DNA of 64,000 nt from Buddleja alternifolia. Its lineage: Eukaryota > Streptophyta > Magnoliopsida > Lamiales > Scrophulariaceae. The stretch lies in NCBI GenBank assembly GCA_019426215.1, contig CM033392.1, positions 38,612,980 through 38,676,979 on the forward strand, read 5' to 3'. The position numbers and the translations under genes were made by a program. Positions 1 to 10,750 of this stretch are shown piece by piece. Every line of letters starts with the position of its first letter. The stretch's first letter is position 1. Under the pieces are notes generated by a model. The model saw only the letters and a list, made by a program, of their open reading frames with translations. It made no database searches and was not told the DNA's origin.

Positions 1-304
1 TTCCAAATTCTACCTCTTTTCTGCACGAAAACAAAACAAAGCTAAAAAAAGACAAAATAAATAAATAAAAAAACAGCTCGGGTTGCCTCCCGAGAAGCGT
101 TTCTTTAAAGTCATTAGCTTCAGAGTCTGCCTAAGTCGCCGGATCATGGAGTGGGCTAGAATCCTTATTCAATCTACCATCAATTTGTTCATCATGTTGC
201 AATTTCATGGATATAGTGACAACCACTTGGTCCATCGTATCGAGGTTTCCAACCTAGTCACCACTCGTATCTTCTTCACTTACTTGATTGCTTAGGTCAA
301 CAGA

Positions 305-808
305 CTAATGTTCTTGCAAAACTTCATCCTTAAATGGATCAAAAGCATCTAGTATAGAACAAGTATTCTCAGGAAATCGATGCTTAAAACTTCTATAAGC
401 ATTCAAAGTTACCTTCTTATCCCCTATATTCAATGTAAGCTTACCATGCGCCAGGTCCAGTGTGGCTTTACCTATGGCTAGGAATGGTCTTCCTAGGATC
501 AGTGGGACATTAGAATATTCCTCCATTTCAAGAACCACAAAGTCGAATGGAAAGTAAAACTTGTGAACTTTAACTATGACATCTTCGATCACCCCAATAG
601 GATTCTTGACAGATTTATTTGTGAGTTGTAACCGTATAGTAGTGGTTTTTGTCCCTCCAAGGCCCAACTTCTGAAAGAGTGCATAAGGCATCAAGTTGAT
701 CCCAGCCCCAAAATTACAAAGAACTCTGTTGAATCTTATATCCCTAATAGTGCATGGAATGGATAGACTACCCAGATCCTTGCATATCTTTGGTATGTTG
801 TTCATCAC
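305..808 (-). pseudogene. gypsy retropepsin domain with altered active site
   Basis: This 167-residue frame has the shape of a gypsy aspartic protease: an active-site block VLCNFGAGINLMP near residues 30-42, then the flap region, then the second-site block PLILGRPFLA near residues 103-112. In this family the active site normally reads D-[LT]-G-[AS]; here the aspartate position is Asn, so the copy should be catalytically dead. The frame overlaps the gag-derived frame upstream by 4 bp, which looks like frameshift decay, not a designed overlap. Confidence 0.75.
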
Positions 809-1492
809 AGCCGCTGAACATGGTTAGGCAGACAATACCCACTTCTATTTATTTGACAGAATTTCCTTAAATTCGCGAAGTTTGGCATTTGCAAAATCGC
901 ATTTACAACAAGAATGTTAATGCGCACTTCTCTCAAACTCTCAAGAATGTGAAGAAAACTCTTATCCTGTTCATGTTTTTTAATCTTCTGAGCTAAGGTA
1001 AAAGGAAAACGTACTTCAACAGGGGGAGGGGAATCAGTAACAGTAGATTTAAAACTTGGATTCACTACCTTGGACATTTTAAAGTTAGGGGGCTCTACGT
1101 TCAGACGTTGAGGATGCAACGTTCATACGTTGAGGATGCAACGTTCGAACGTTAACTCCTTCACATTCGGATGTCTGAAGTGGGACATCCACTGTCTCTG
1201 GAATATCATAGGATGTTCGAACGTTACACGATTCACGTTCTGGAGTGTTGTAAGCGTTCTTCACTTCCTTCCCACTTCTGAGCGTTACTGCGAAGCACTG
1301 CTCCTTCGGGGTTTTCTCAGTATCACTCGGTAATGCACCCTTGTTTTTCCCTAAAAGGCTATTCGAAAGTTGTCCTATGTGATGTTGCATCTCCTTCATT
1401 CCCGTAACGACATCTTTTAGCATCAAGTGGAGTTTTGTAAAAGATTCATCCGACTTGCTAATGTGTGCATCGAGCCTATCATCAATATTCAT
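805..1492 (-). pseudogene. gypsy gag C-terminal / gag-protease linker
   Basis: Two frames (1085-1492 and 805-1119) cover the region between capsid and protease. The block QCFAVTLRSGKEV is the LRSGK motif typical of Athila/Tat-type gypsy polyproteins. Upstream is a low-complexity capsid tail with KDVVTGMKEMQHHIGQL. A 22-bp tandem duplication at 1097-1153 interrupts the coding sequence at the frame break. Confidence 0.65.
1097..1153. repeat. 22-bp tandem repeat, 2.6 copies
   Basis: Units at 1097-1118 and 1119-1140 differ by one base; a partial third unit runs to 1153 and ends in the palindrome AACGTTCGAACGTT (1140-1153). Related ACGTT/TTCGAA words recur at about 1211-1225 and in the G1 LTR near 3715-3760. 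Confidence 0.85.
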
Positions 1493-2172
1493 GGGCCTTC
1501 CTTGACCTTACTGCTGAAATTGCACTTGTTGTTGGTTATTGTTGGAATGAAACGGTGGTGGAGGTGCTTAGTATGCTCCAAGATTTCCATATGCGGGATT
1601 ATTTGGCTTTCGAGGGAAATTCTCGGCTCCTCCAAAAATAGCTTGAGATCTGTGCTGATTCACATAGTTGACCTCTGTAGTGGTCTCTAGGTCAACTACT
1701 TCTCCAACTTGTTTAATTGTTGCCACCTTCTTTGATGCAGGTGTGATCTCATCTTCTTCTTTAGGGTATAACTCATCCTCTCGAGCTAATTGCTATATCT
1801 TCTCCCAGACAGATTTATTATCAAGACCCAATAAGTCGCCCTCGGCTCCAGCATTGAGTTGATGTCTAATCCTAGACCTTACTCCAATGTAAATGTGTAG
1901 TACCAATTCATCTTGAGTAAAATTGTGGTCCGGACACTTCTTAATCATTCCTTTATACCTATCCCACCCATTTGCTAACGACTCAGTCTTTCTTCACCTA
2001 AACCCTTTAATGTTACTACGAAGCTCATTGATTCTTGAAGGTGGGAAAAATTTATTTAAAGTTTTTTCAACGAGCTCTCCCCAAGTGGTGATTCACTGTG
2101 AGGGTAAGGACTTATATCAAGAAGTGGCTTTATCAACCTAAGTCGAATAGCATTTAGGTCTCTGGGATTAAA

Positions 2173-2466
2173 TTACATGGTTAACAAAATGTTTTCAAAG
2201 TTTTCCAAGTGATCATGTGGTGACTCACTATTTTCTCCATAAAAAGGGTCATTTTGTGCCATACCAAAAAGATGTGCTGGAATGTGAAAATTTGGTAAGT
2301 GAAAAGGTGGTATGACAACATGACCAGGTAAAGTGTGTACCCTAGGTGGTTGACTACCACAAACAGATGTTAACTGAGCCGATGATGCCGGATGCATTGC
2401 TTGTAGAATATTTTGGAGCCATTCACAATTCTCCGGAAGATTCATATCTGGAAATTCGGCTTCCAT
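2173..2466 (-). pseudogene. gypsy gag N-terminal fragment
   Basis: A 97-residue frame containing NDPFYGENSESPHDHLENFE, matching the start of the retrotransposon gag capsid domain in Athila/Tat-like elements (a G-x-x-x-E-D/S-P-x-x-H-L-x-x-F pattern). It begins about 190 bp inside the PBS, as expected for gag. Capsid sequence continues towards 1500 in broken frames. Confidence 0.65.
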
Positions 2467-2651
2467 GGCTTGTCTTTGTCGGTTTGATCAGATCGTTTGT
2501 TCGATTTCAGGATCAAATTCCTTAAGATCTCCGTCACGAAATCGGGTCATAAACCTGAAAAAGATATCAAACGAAAAGGTCAAACAAAAGTAGAATTTAA
2601 ACTAACAACAAGAAAAGCTTGAATTAAAATATCTATGCTAAAACAGACAAA

Positions 2652-2669
2652 TCCCCGACAACGGCGCCA
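2652..2669 (-). other. primer-binding site, tRNA-Asp type (G1)
   Basis: On the minus strand this reads TGGCGCCGTTGTCGGGGA, complementary to the 3' end of plant tRNA-Asp(GTC) including CCA, with one mismatch as I recall that tRNA. It lies 6 bp inside the LTR end at 2676. Confidence 0.85.
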
Positions 2670-2675
2670 AAAACT

Positions 2676-3969
2676 TGATGCATGAAAACCCAATCGTGTA
2701 TTGAACAACAAGAGGACTGATTGTGTGTAGTTATAGAGTGGACAATTAAGTTCGGGATGTCAAACCTATAAAGATTTGTGTTGTAGAGAAAACAGTAAAT
2801 TAACTCAAGCAATTGTAATCTTAAAGAAAAATAAATCATAAACTATTAAAAACAATAATTAAAAGTATGTGCAAACCAATGAATAAAAACAATAAAACAC
2901 ATGCATCGACACAAATTAATCAATTCTTGTTATATCAGTATTCTCGTATTTCAGATAAATATTGCTAAGGTGAAAAATTCCTTAATATTATTATCAAGCG
3001 GATCCCTCGCTCATGAAAACGTACACTAGATTGGTTGTAGCAATCTCTACTGCATGCATTAAACACTAGAATTTTCCCCAAATTTATTTAGATTTATCCC
3101 TCCAAATAAACTCGGCTAATAGCATCCGGAGTATGTAGTTATCTCTAGCATCAACTAACTTAGAAGATGTTATGAATCCATCGTGCACCTTAATTCACGT
3201 TCTCCCGAACAGATAAATTAAGCATTAGATCTTAAATATGTTGGCCAGACACACTAAGCATTGAGAACAAGATTATAACACAAAAAAATATAAATCATTC
3301 ATACGAGATATACTTTTATAACTCAAAAATCATATTTCGGCCTAAGCATGGCCTAAGTCTACAAATTTAGCTACTTATAATGATATGAAAAATAGCTAAA
3401 GTATTCATGAAATTAAGAAACAAATAGTAAAAACTCCCTATGACTGTGTAGAAAATCTTCTTCTTCCTTCAAGTTCCTCTACTTCTATGGAGAATTACAA
3501 AGCATAAAACCCTAGTCTAACTCTCAATGAAAAAGACGGAATATTATTGGAGGAGAACTCTAAAAACGCTCTCCTTAATCCTACCGCATCACTTTATATT
3601 TACAGGCGTGGGTTGAGAAGAGTCCATGTTAGTGTAGAATTTGGAAATTTCCAAAACTGTTATGCCGATTTCAACGTTGGAACATTAGTATCCCTGGCGT
3701 CCGTGAGTAACATCTTCCAACGTTCGGACGTAAACTCTCTCAATGTTCGAACGTTCTGATCTTCCATGTTCAAACACTAAACTCTTCGACTTTCTAGTCT
3801 GAAATTCCATCTTTTTGCTGCTTTTATCCTTGTTATCTCATTTCCTATGATTTGTACCTGGCTATTCAAAATAGACATATTACACGCATATGTGGTATAA
3901 AATCATGCTTAATTCTATGAAAATCATACAACTAGAGGACTATAAAACACGTAATTCTCAAATCTATCA
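2676..3969 (-). repeat. 5' LTR of G1
   Basis: Starts TGATGCATG and ends CTATCA in plus-strand reading, with PBS adjacent and foreign copia LTR sequence following at 3970. Length is 1,294 bp. Its end resembles the ends of the G2 and D LTRs. Confidence 0.75.
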
Positions 3970-4321
3970 ATGTGTCTATGACACAAATTCCCACTAACTT
4001 ACCCATAGTATTCGACTGGCACTTCCCATGTCAAAACTTATGTCACACAAGTATTTATCCAGTATTAATGTCTAGTCATTGCTCTTTACGACTTGCGAAC
4101 CAATTTAGATATTATGTATCAAACTCTTCTGGTGCCAATCTCCCTAACCTATAGGGAGTAAAAGATTCGCCTTAATATCAAGGACTTAATGTTGTTTTTG
4201 AAACTTATAAATGCCTATAAGAAAACAACATGAAACACCAATAAGAATGTTTAATTACAAAGAATACGCCCTATACTTTCTATCCTCTATAGCATCTGAG
4301 GGCATAACACCAACAATCTCC

Positions 4322-5791
4322 CACTTGCACTCAGTGCCATTCGCTATGGTATCTAATACCCATCTTCTCCAGACATCGTAGCACCACTTGCGCTAAAGGC
4401 TTGGTCAGTGGGTCAGCTATTTTGTCAACTGAGGCTATTTTCTGTACAACTATTCCTTTTCTAGCAACGATCTCTCTAATGATGTGATATCTTCACTCTA
4501 TGTGTTTGGAATTGTTGTGAGATCTTGGTTCCCTTGCCTGTGCTATTGCTCCATCGTTGTCATAGTAAAGTGGCAATGGGAGCTCCACGCTAGGAATTTT
4601 CTGAAGCTCTCCAAGAAACTTCCTTAGCCAAACAACCTCTTTAGCCGCCTCCGAGACAGCCACGTATTCAGCCTCTGTGGTGGAATTTATGGGTATGCTT
4701 TGCTTGGAACTTTTTCAAGTCACCGCCCCACCGTTGAGGGTGAAAATGAAACCTGAGGTGGATTTTCTGTCATCGACATCAGATTGGAAAATTGAGTCAG
4801 TGTATCCATTCACTCTTAGGTCACCACCTCCGTAGATGAGAATCATATCCTTTGTCCTCTTCATATACTTTAGGATATTCTTCACAGCTATCCAATGTTT
4901 CTTGCCCGGGTTTGCTTGAAATCAACTTACAACACTTACCATGTAAGCAATGTTAGGTCTAGTACACAATATAGCGTACATCAAGCTACCCTCTGCAGAT
5001 GCATAGGGTACAGAGCTCATCTCTTTTCTATCTTTCTCACTTTGAGGACACATAAAGTTTGATAGATGCTCCCCATGTCTCATAGACAGGAACCCTTTCT
5101 TACAATCTTCCATCCTAAACCTCTTTAGGACATTTTCTAAGTAAAGGGCTTGAGAGAGTCATATCATTCTATTTGTTCGATCTCTATAAATTCGAATCCC
5201 TAGAATTTAAGTAGCTTCTCCCAAGTCTTCCATAGAGAATGTACTCGAAAGCCACTTCTTAACAATGGTGAGCATCCCTATATCGTTTCCTATAAACAAT
5301 GTCATCCACATATAGTACAAGAAACAATATCTTGCTCCCACTAACCTTCTTGTAAACACATGGTTCATCTTCATTTTTGACAAAGTCAAGTCCTTTGACT
5401 GCTTCATCAAAGCGTAGATTCCAGCTACGAGAGGCTTGCTTGAGTCCATAGATGGATCTTTCAAGATTGCACACCTTATGAATATCATTCTCGGATACAA
5501 AACCTTTTGGCTGTTTCATATCAGTATCCTCTTCCAGGAATCCATTTAGGAACGCCATTTTGACATCTATTTGCCATATTTCATAATCGAGGTGGGTTGT
5601 TATTGCTAACAGAATCCTTATTGATTTGATCATGGCTATTGATGAAAAGGTACCTTGATAGTCAATTCCTTCCTTTTGACTATACCCTTTGGCCACTAGC
5701 CTGGCTTTATAGGTATCAACCTTGCCACCGACACCAATCTTTCTATTGTGGATCCATTTGCACCAAATTGGTACAATACCATCAGGTCAAT
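4322..5791 (-). pseudogene. copia reverse transcriptase and RNase H (K)
   Basis: Copia RT_2 is readable across frames: ARLVAKGYSQKEGIDYQ, QIDVKMAFLNGFLEE, SIYGLKQASRSWNLRFD and the catalytic LYVDDIV (5259-5696). Downstream are the RNase H blocks DDRKSTSGF, TEAEYVAVSEAAKE and the terminal LTKPLAQ (about 4350-4800). Frameshifts near 5260 and several stops break it. It continues at 7341 once the solo LTR and its target duplication are removed. Confidence 0.85.
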
Positions 5792-7335
5792 TGACACGAA
5801 AAATCCTTACGTGTATTAAACAGCAAGTGGACTGGTCGTGTGTAGTAATAAAGTGGACAATAAAGTCCAGGTTGTCGAACCTCAAGGACTTGTATTTTAG
5901 TTTATGATTTTAAAGCAATTGAAGAACTTAAACTAAAACAAGAATTAACTAAAATATTATGGAAGTAAGATATAAGAAACAAGATGTCGAAATCAAGATA
6001 GCTATGGAAGAGAGCAACTAAGACACATGTGTTGGCATAAATTAATCAATTTTCATTATAAACATGTTCTCGTATTATTAGACTAATGTTGCATTGGTGG
6101 AAAAAACCTTAAATAATTACTACCCGATGTCTCGGCTGTAATAATCCTATGATTAATTGATGGTTCTCTAGATATGTCTATCCGAGAATCTAACCAACAA
6201 TCATGCATTCAAATTCTAAAATTTCCCCGGATTAATCCAGCTAACTGCACCCGGGAATCTCTACCTATCTCTAGGGGCAATTTCCTATTTTTTACGGATT
6301 ATGTGATGATCCTCTTTGCACCTTAAATTACCTTCTCTCGAACGAATAATTTAAGCAATAAATCATGCATATGGTAGCTAAGCATATGATGCATTCAAAC
6401 AAGATCAAGACACAAAACAACAATAGAATTCATATGAAAAACACAATTTATAACTCAATTATCATAATTTAGCCTCAACATGGCGTTAGTTCAAAGAATC
6501 TATTTCATCATAAAAGATAAAAGATAGGAATTTAAATTAAGATTCATATTCATAGACAAAAATAAATCTAAATCTAAGAAACTCCCTCGTATTTTTAATG
6601 GTTGAACTTCGATCTTCATCTCTTCCATGCTTCTTGATTTCTTCACCTTCAAAGGTTCTTGATAATCTTCATAACTAATCTAAGGATGATGAAGATGATG
6701 ATAGGATGTGTTTAGGCTCCCCCAATGGGGAATGTGTTTTCAAGTGTGTTTGTAGGATGACATCCAATCCTCCTTTTATAGCAAAAAAAATTCACCAACC
6801 AAGAACATGTGCTTCCATTCTCTTTTCTTTCCACCTACCATTCTCTTGTTTTCCACCTACTAAGAATGGAAGCTGCCACTTTCGTGTTTTCCAGCGCAGG
6901 GATAGTGTTTTATTCATAAACATCTCCACAGACCTCCGAATTGGATGATTCAAGTCCCCATGTAAAGATAAGACATAGCTCTAAACCTTTGTAGAAGGAC
7001 ACTTCATCAAATTCGGTCTCTAAATTTATCCAAATGGCGTTCCAACGTGGAGATTGTTTCTGATTTGGCGCCCAGGTGTGCGGAAATGGTACTAAAACAT
7101 GATCTTGGCTAACTCCAACTTATTTCTTGCTTGTTTGGTCATGGAGGTGTAAAGCATCTTGGCCTAAACTTGTTTTATACGTCGTTTTTCAGCCCGTTCT
7201 TCGATTGTATCCATTTAAGGTCTGAAATCACTTAATGCACGAATTAAATGCACATGTGGAAAGAATCAAGCGATAAATGAACCTAAAACATAAACGGAAA
7301 GGGGCTTAAAAAACACGTAAAAACGACTCCTATCA
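5792..7335 (-). mobile_element. gypsy solo LTR G2
   Basis: A 1,544-bp LTR from TGACACG to CTATCA, flanked by a perfect 5-bp duplication tcaat (5787-5791 and 7336-7340). Its first bases resemble the G1 and D LTR ends. No internal region is present, so it is a solo LTR left by LTR-LTR recombination. It interrupts the copia K RT; removing it plus one tcaat restores collinearity with the copia family. Confidence 0.88.
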
Positions 7336-7340
7336 TCAAT

Positions 7341-7854
7341 CCACTAGTGTCTAGACTTCGTTCGAATGCATTGAATCTATATCTGCTTGCATGGCTTCAC
7401 ACCATCTTGCAACGTCCATATCCTCCATCGCTTGATCATAAGTAGAAGGATCATCTCTATGGCCTCCCTCTACGACAATGAGAAGACCTAGTTCCTTCTG
7501 TAGTAGATAGCCATACCTCTTAGGGGCTTGAGGTATTCCACCAAATCTTCGAGGTTGTGGTTGTGTTACAATTGGGTCGGTTCTTACTTCCTGTGTAGAT
7601 ACATCCAAAGAAGTCTTGTTGTGTTCTTCAAGAACTATTTTTCTACCTACTCCACCTTCTCTAATGAATTCATTTTCGAGAAAGTAGCCTTGTAAGACTA
7701 TAATGATCCTTTGATCATCGTGCAAGTAGAATAAGTACCCCATTGAATCCTCGGGGTACCCAACAAAACGTCCCTTCAATGGAGTAGCCTCCAGTTTTTC
7801 CAGTTTTGTCTTTTTAACATAAGCTGGACATCCCCAAGTCGTTATATGATTCAT
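7341..7854 (-). pseudogene. copia integrase C-terminus and RT start (K)
   Basis: Frame with WGCPAYVKKTKLEKLEATP, then FVGYPEDSMGY (integrase C-terminal block), a linker with TQPQPRRFGGIPQAPKRYG, and WCEAMQADIDSMHSNEV, the lead-in to copia RT. The next codon, Trp in relatives, is a stop. Upstream integrase is missing because the CACTA end abuts at 7852. Confidence 0.8.
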
Positions 7855-8246
7855 TACTACAAAAAATACCTATTACAGCAGTTTTTAACTGCTATAATAG
7901 GCACCGCTGTAATAGGTTTTCGGCCTATTATAGCGGTTATAGTTATAACCGCTGTAATAGGACCCCCTATTATAGCGGTTATAACTATAACCGCTGTAAT
8001 AGGACCCCCTATTATAGCGGTTATAACTATAACCGCTATAATAGGGCATTATTTTATTTTTTTTATTTCACTTTCTCGGGTTGTAATTTTACTGTGTCGA
8101 AATGACACGAAATTCGCACGATCGCGGAACGGCGTGCCGAACAAGACGCATTCCTCTTGTGATTTTAGCCATCTGAGATCGTTTAAGGCCTCAAATTTGC
8201 GTTTTATTACTAAAATGTATTTTCGTAATAAAACGCAAATTTGAGG
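7852..8246. mobile_element. CACTA-like transposon end fragment
   Basis: Begins CATTACTACAAAAAA (a CACTACTACAAAAA-type terminus with one change) and carries inverted subterminal units of CTATTACAGCGG / CCGCTGTAATAG spaced by short A/T loops at about 7870-8045. It then holds one arm and loop of the same hairpin seen intact at 13889-14003 in the second copy. It stops at 8246, where copia RT sequence begins; the other terminus is missing. Confidence 0.7.
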
Positions 8247-8590
8247 AGGATGTGAAGATGCAAAAGATGGATGTGAAGACCGCCTTTCTCAATGAAAACT
8301 TTGAGGAGGGGATTTATAAAAGCAACCTTTGGCATCCAAGGAAAGTGAGCATCGAGTATGCAAGTTTCAGAGATCCATTTATAAACTCAAATAAGCTTTC
8401 TGAAGCTGAATCTGTTTTATGATGAAGCTACCTAGTCATTATTTTTATCCGAAGCGTCAATGAGCTATGTGTACAAGAAGGCTAGTGGGAGCGCGATAAC
8501 TTTTCTTCTGCTTTATTTTGAATATTATTAATTGAAAATGGCATATGGATGTTGCAAGATCAAAGATTTGGAAACAAAATTAAGTCATAA
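8247..8590 (+). pseudogene. copia RT debris
   Basis: Plus-strand fragments read MDVKTAFLNENFEEG (copia RT block 2), later YKKASGSAITFLLLY (before the YVDD site). Stops and frameshifts are frequent. Orientation is opposite to K, so this is either a separate element or an inverted piece. Confidence 0.6.
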
Positions 8591-8801
8591 GTATCTGTAT
8601 TATATCATTCAAAGTCGCTATTGATTAATATAATTTTTTTTTTTGCTTTTTTATGATTTTTTCACAAGTGTAATACTTTTTTACTCAGCTCACTAGGTAG
8701 CGTCACCACAAACATTGATACACTAATGAATAGATAGATATCTTGTTTTTGGAAGATTCTAAAGTGGATTGGGTTCATTGGAGCGGTCCACCTAACACCA
8801 A
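8591..8801. other. unassigned AT-rich sequence
   Basis: About 210 bp between the RT debris and solo LTR L. I see no coding signal, repeat unit or RNA gene. It may belong to the ancestral upstream region of the SPL gene. Confidence 0.4.
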
Positions 8802-10462
8802 TGTTAGGAATCCTCAGGTAAAAACACAGCGGAATAATTTTTTTTTCGGATTCCTAATCTCGGATCACTTTAACGAATTAATGATATTGATAGTTTTCTA
8901 AAAACTAAAACGAAATAGTTTACCTTTTCGATTTCGTATATTTCTTTGCATAACAGCAACTCCCCGAGCTCCTGTCTCTAAAGATGCACGCTAAACGAAC
9001 CTTCAAAAATTCTTCCAATGCTTCCTCGTTTTGTGTAGTGGACGGCTAGGGTCAGCAATTGGAGGAGGGAATTCTTTTTCTCTTGTGTTATGTAATTAGG
9101 TTAAAAAAACCCTTGTTGTTATGACTTGTTAAGTATTGGAGTTACCTCATAACTCCTCTTACTTAGTAAACAAGTCAAGGAGTCCTCCATTTCCTCTTGG
9201 TGGTCGCCCCCTTAGGGCTCCTTAAGGACGTGGGTGGGCTTCGTTGGTCCACTCAACTTTAGCCCACCTATTTAACATGTATTTAATTTAAATCCCATTT
9301 AAATTCCAATACACATTAAATAATTAATTAATTCCTGATTAATTAATCTTTAATTACATAATTTAATTTAATCTTAATAAATTAAATATTTAATTCATTG
9401 ATTTAACCAATAAATCAATGCGTCCATTTAATCACATCTTTCTAAAAGATTAACACAAAAGACATCCCATTCGTTTATTATAGCGTGACTCTTTATGTTC
9501 GTCTCAATTGGCAATGGGAGGAAATACCAAAGGATGTGAGTATCACCTAGCCAGTCCCGTGGACTCACATCGTAACCCAATTGAGTACGAAATGAACGAA
9601 TCATTTGCTAACCTCTGGACCACAAATACCATATGAGTATAAGCCTTTCACTTTATATCCTGATCAAGTGAGAGCCATGGTTTATGTCAAACTCACTGAA
9701 CTTGATACTGTGCTTGTAATCATATTATGATGAAATTACCAAGCTATCCTTCATGTCCCACATGAGTTAGTTTCATTGCTTTGGCCAAAGACTTATAATT
9801 TCACATACATATGATCGCACATGATACTTTTCCGATTACTATCGAGATAGTGAATCTCATCTTGGCGATCACTGAACAACTGCTACTTGACTCATTGAGA
9901 TCGCACTTCGAGGCCGGCCCCACCAAAAGGTGAATTGGGCCTAACTACTCTAGTAACAGATTCAATCAGTACAAGCACATTTCTCATGAACCCTCAGGTC
10001 TAAGGCCCACGCATACTATCATGGTCAGTAATCCAATCATTGACAGTCACAGAGTAAATATCCATGTGATCGGATTACTGCGAGTCGTGTTCGAATATAT
10101 CAATTCCATTGATATATCTATGACACGTGTCTCACTATCCCATAGTGTTCGACTAGCACTCCTTGTCAGAACATGTGTCATACAAGTCGAATCTTAATGC
10201 CCAATTAAGATTCCACGACTTGCGAACCCCCTTTTCTAGTGATCAGGAATAAGATTCTCCCCTTGACACATCTTTATTCCATAAAGGGCGAAGAGTCAAC
10301 CTCGATATACAAGGACTGTTTGTTCAATACTTATTTGATGCCATAAAGATTTACATGAACTGAATAATAATTGTCTTTTATTAATTATCAGTTTGTACAA
10401 CATAATTGAATACCCTATACAATCTATTTGTCCTCATTGGTATCTAGGGAATATACCTAACA
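8802..10462 (-). mobile_element. copia solo LTR L, just upstream of SPL
   Basis: 1,661 bp bounded by TGTTAGG and CCTAACA. The left end resembles the 3' ends of the other copia LTRs here (CAGCGGAAT near the terminus), so it is in minus orientation. No PBS or polypurine tract lies beside either end, hence solo. The flanking 5-mers (accaa and accgt) match in only 3 of 5 positions, so no clean target duplication survives. It contains the conserved structured LTR domain at about 9910-10117 and ends 288 bp before the SPL start codon. Confidence 0.75.
9925..10117 (-). other. conserved structured LTR domain (copy in L)
   Basis: Three potential hairpins. CACC-aaaa-GGTG at about 9928-9939; a 9-bp perfect stem CAGTAATCC (10026-10034) with GGATTACTG (10072-10080) enclosing a segment conserved among LTR families; and ATATATCAAT-tcc-ATTGATATAT (10095-10117), a 10-bp perfect stem with a 3-nt loop. 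Equivalent positions in A2, M2 and H have different but still complementary stems. Confidence 0.65.
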
Positions 10463-10750
10463 ACCGTCAGATGCAGGTAAGTAGATGTATTTTACCATCT
10501 TGTCTCTCCATTCAATGGTGTTTGATGCAACGACTCTGTTGCACCCGATGCATCTTAAGAGTCACCCTTCTTGTTCTTTACATTCCTCATTCCCTCATAT
10601 GCATACACGGCTACAAACAAACACACAAAAGAATTGAGATTGTGGTCCTCACACTTACCACTCCAGCTTTTCACCTTTCCTCTCAAAATTCCCATCACCC
10701 CACCACCCAACCCAATATCTCCCCCTCTTCATCATTTCCTCCCTTATTTG
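10463..10750 (+). promoter_or_regulatory. SPL proximal upstream region / 5' UTR
   Basis: The 288 bp between solo LTR L and the SPL start codon. The last 120 bp are CT-rich (TTTCACCTTTCCTCTC and CCCCACCACCCAACCC), typical of a plant 5' UTR. I see no convincing TATA box. At 10473-10480 there is a consensus-like 5' splice site, GCAG/GTAAGTAG, which could be the end of a 5' UTR exon. The distal promoter must lie inside or beyond the LTR. Confidence 0.45.

Larger units (their letters stand above)
1..3969 (-). mobile_element. Ty3/gypsy element G1 (Athila/Tat-like), 5' part
   Basis: Read on the minus strand it has a 5' LTR (2676-3969), a tRNA-Asp-type primer-binding site, gag fragments and a retropepsin; RT, integrase and the 3' LTR lie beyond the window edge. 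The segment at 77-122 (a GGTTGCCTCCC box followed by TTTAAAGTCATTAGCTT) recurs near 49285-49330 in element D, so the two belong to related gypsy lineages. G1 sits inside the 3' LTR of copia element K: K sequence resumes directly at 3970. Several frame breaks show that it is dead. The lineage name rests on the PBS, the LRSGK motif and the protease type. Confidence 0.8.
3970..7851 (-). mobile_element. Ty1/copia element K (3' half), nested by G2
   Basis: Minus-strand copia remnant. 3970-4315 is the start of its 3' LTR (rest lost or left of G1), followed at 4316 by a purine-rich tract in minus sense (AAGTGGGAGAT), then RNase H, RT (4322-5791) and, after the solo LTR G2 and its TSD, integrase C-terminus and RT start (7341-7854). 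It is cut at 7852 by a CACTA-like end. Several in-frame stops are present, including a Trp codon turned stop at the start of RT. Confidence 0.8.

Noticed and set aside
8797..10467. Target duplication around solo LTR L
   Set aside because: accaa and accgt agree at only three positions; not claimed.
10571..10750. Upstream in-frame extension of SPL by 60 codons
   Set aside because: Sequence is CT-rich leader, absent from SPL3/4/5-type proteins; ATG at 10751 gives the usual length.
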